A model generated the notes under the pieces. It ran no database searches, was not told the origin of the DNA, and saw only the letters and a program-made list of their open reading frames with translations. From NCBI GenBank assembly GCA_964423615.1, contig CAYRFQ010000178.1, forward strand, positions 1-8,084: a DNA stretch of 8,084 nucleotides. Direction: 5' to 3'. Positions 6,339 to 8,084 of this stretch are shown here, one piece after another. Numbering within the stretch: position 1 is the first letter of the stretch; each line of letters opens with the position of its first letter. This stretch comes from CAYRFQ01 sp964423615 (GTDB lineage Bacteria > Planctomycetota > Planctomycetia > Gemmatales > Gemmataceae). The translations under genes were made by a program, and so were the position numbers.

Positions 6339-7637
6339 GTGAAACATTTCCTCTCGTCTCTGGTCCTCGCTTCTGTTGTCCTCTTCCTGATCACGCCTTT
6401 GACTTCCGCGTGTGAGTACACCGTCCGGGACGTCGGATTCGTCGATCTGGGAGAGGACAACTACCGGCTCGTGGTGTACCTCAAAGACACGACAAAGGGG
6501 AATGCGCTGAAGAAGCTCCTCAAGAAGACCTGTCAAAATGCCAACGTGAAGCCAGAAATCGTTGCCGTCTCCGACATGTCTCCCCAAGATAAACTCTACA
6601 CCAAACAGCACACCATTAACCAGTACCCTGTGTCTCTCCTCGTAGCACCCAAAGGAAAGCGGTCGCTCATTGTAGCGACACCTCAGGATCTGAGTAAATC
6701 CACCAAAGAACTCAAAGCACACTTCAATCAGTTCATCGCAACCCCTCTGAAAAGGGAATTGCTTGACAACACCCTTGAAGCACACAGTGTCGTCTTACTC
6801 GTCGAGGGAGAAGACACTAAAGCAAATGCACAGGCTCGAAAACTCGCCAAAGCGGCGATCGACGAAGTAAAAAACAAACTTCCGCTTCTTTCGAAACAAA
6901 TCGATCTCCCTCCCCGCTTGATGACCCTTTCTCCCTCTCAAGCTCGACAGAACCCGGTGTTACTCTGGAGCCTTGGGTTCGCCCCCCCGCAAAAAAATAT
7001 GGCCCAAGTTGCGGTTGTCTTCGGACGAGGTCGTAGGATGGAAAACGTCTTCAACATCCCTGGTCCATCCCAGAAGGAATTCATGGTCCCATTCAACATC
7101 TTGGGACAAGACTGCGAATGCAGTCTCCCACGAGAGGTCATCCGTGGTTCATCCATGATCCCACATAAGTGGACTTTCCAAGAAGAAGATAGAGCAGCGA
7201 AACTCCTCAAATTCGATCCGACAGCCCTGCAAGTCACGCTTTCCGTCCGCACGATTCTTGAAAAACGAAAGACGGCACCCAAGACGACTCCTGGTGGGTA
7301 TCAAGAGTTCGATCTCGGCGACCCAGAACCTGAGGTCGCCAAGGCAACTCCTGCAAAAGCCAAACAGCAACTCATCATCCCTGACACCAAACCCGACACA
7401 ACAGCCAATAACCCGGAACCCAAGACCGAAAACCCCCAACCGGAACCGACAGCGAACAAGCCGACCGCAACGCGCTCCTCAAGAACTACTCCTTCATCTC
7501 CCTCCCAATCTTGGTCGCTTGTTATGGGCATCGCCTGCTTCGTAGCTGGCCTCATCGGGATTTTGATTTTTGCGAACTTGCTTTTGCTCCTCCGAAAGCC
7601 AGATTCGAAGAAAACGATGAGCTCTACAGCGGACTAG
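6339..7637 (+). CDS. Exported protein with C-terminal membrane anchor, function unknown
   Basis: 432 residues from GTG 6339. The N-terminus is a signal peptide (KHFLSSLVLASVVLFLITPL, then TSAC); the cysteine after TSA could be lipidated, but the -3 residue is T rather than L, so ordinary cleavage is as likely. The first part of the mature protein (about 25-190) starts CEYTVRDVGFVDLG and alternates strands and helices in a thioredoxin-like rhythm without a CxxC. A compact region (about 205-305) contains VAVVFGRGRRM and DCECSLPRE (C259, C261), motifs that look conserved. A Pro/Thr/Asn/Lys-rich linker (about 325-390) leads to one membrane helix (W392 to about 417, GIACFVAGLIGILIFANLL) and a short basic-polar tail. 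Thus most of the chain is outside the cytoplasm, tethered by a flexible stalk. I do not recognise the family. It lies 331 bp after the mosaic protein gene, and a link with it is possible but unproven. Confidence 0.85.
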   Translation: MKHFLSSLVLASVVLFLITPLTSACEYTVRDVGFVDLGEDNYRLVVYLKDTTKGNALKKLLKKTCQNANVKPEIVAVSDMSPQDKLYTKQHTINQYPVSLLVAPKGKRSLIVATPQDLSKSTKELKAHFNQFIATPLKRELLDNTLEAHSVVLLVEGEDTKANAQARKLAKAAIDEVKNKLPLLSKQIDLPPRLMTLSPSQARQNPVLLWSLGFAPPQKNMAQVAVVFGRGRRMENVFNIPGPSQKEFMVPFNILGQDCECSLPREVIRGSSMIPHKWTFQEEDRAAKLLKFDPTALQVTLSVRTILEKRKTAPKTTPGGYQEFDLGDPEPEVAKATPAKAKQQLIIPDTKPDTTANNPEPKTENPQPEPTANKPTATRSSRTTPSSPSQSWSLVMGIACFVAGLIGILIFANLLLLLRKPDSKKTMSSTAD

Positions 7638-7831
7638 ACCTAAAATGAGCGAACTTTGTTAATTGCCACAAAATTTATCGTTTGAATTATTCGGTCTCTT
7701 GTTCAGGGGTCACGCACTCACCATATCGCCCAGGCCTCCCATCTTGCTATCGATCGCTCTGCTTTTTTTCCAAACTGTGCTCGTATAGTTGATCGGACAC
7801 CGTCGCATCATACCCCTTTTTGAGACTTTCC

Positions 7832-8041
7832 ATGACCACTCCTCTGCCGACTCCCAATCCCTGCCTTGCTGAAAACTCCAACCTCTCATCGAACCCATCG
7901 ACTCCTTTGTCCGGAGTCGAGCAGTTACTCAGGCGATTCGAAGATATACCCGATTTCCGAGTTACCAATGACAATTCCCGCCATCTTCTACTCGATATTC
8001 GAGCGGTTCACGCTTGGTTTGGGCACAGCCCCCGATGTTGA
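7832..8041 (+). pseudogene. Possible ISAs1/H-repeat-type transposase N-terminal fragment
   Basis: From ATG 7832 a frame of 69 residues runs to TGA 8039-8041. After a Pro/Ser-rich start it reads GVEQLLRRFEDIPDFRV, then TNDNSRHLLLDI. This resembles the DDE_Tnp_1-associated N-terminal domain of ISAs1/H-repeat transposases (F..IPDpR......H.LlDIl). The similarity stops at LLLDI: the expected hydrophobic helix is absent and the frame closes soon after, so it would be a truncated relic. Other frames over the same bases (for example one ending at 8069) show no known motif. No clear ribosome-binding site precedes the ATG. The stretch 7638-7831 before it holds a T7 run (7763-7769) without a stem and nothing else I can name. 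Confidence 0.3.
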
Positions 8042-8084
8042 AACCATCCGAAAATATTTTGGAGTGTGACACACCGCAGAGCTT

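Noticed and set aside
7324..7511. Proline/threonine-rich stretch as a coding tandem repeat
   Set aside because: Composition is biased but there is no regular repeat unit; it is best read as a flexible linker before the membrane helix.
7763..7769. T7 run as an intrinsic terminator
   Set aside because: No stable stem precedes it, and on the other strand no hairpin is placed correctly.

Overview
The window most resembles chromosomal DNA of a planctomycete. The main evidence is a secreted protein of about 1,400 residues that combines PQQ-type beta-propeller repeats with a LamG (concanavalin A-like) domain, a combination typical of that phylum. A second exported, membrane-anchored protein of unfamiliar type and GTG start codons fit the same picture. 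The assignment rests on recalled family resemblance, not on a search. All credible genes are on the + strand.

Layout: (1) Positions 1-535 hold a decayed, transposase-like reading frame with an in-frame TAA and probably a frameshift. (2) Positions 519-1582 hold an RluA-type RNA pseudouridine synthase. The N-terminal S4 RNA-binding domain (about 551-754) and the catalytic domain (803-1582) lie in the same frame but are separated by an in-frame TAA at 752-754, and the extreme N-terminus appears to lie in another frame. A weak terminator-like hairpin follows. (3) Positions 1787-6007 encode a 1,406-residue exported mosaic protein: half-propeller or propeller, LamG, purple-acid-phosphatase-N/FN3-like domain, methyltransferase-like domain, second propeller. 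(4) A 331-bp gap (6008-6338) holds an imperfect 69-bp palindrome and, 65 bp before the next start, a perfect 8-bp hairpin. (5) Positions 6339-7637 encode a 432-residue exported protein anchored by one C-terminal membrane helix. (6) From about 7832 to the window end there is a short, doubtful reading frame whose beginning resembles the N-terminal domain of ISAs1/H-repeat transposases.

Functionally, the two exported proteins are tandem and could work together at the cell envelope, but the 331-bp gap with its own structure and a good ribosome-binding site before the second gene suggests separate control. The pseudouridine synthase is an unrelated housekeeping-type gene. The most interesting object is the mosaic protein, whose methyltransferase-like fold sits inside an exported propeller protein and has an altered SAM-binding loop. 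Decay (stops, frame changes) is concentrated in the first 800 bases, while the next 6 kb carry long intact frames.
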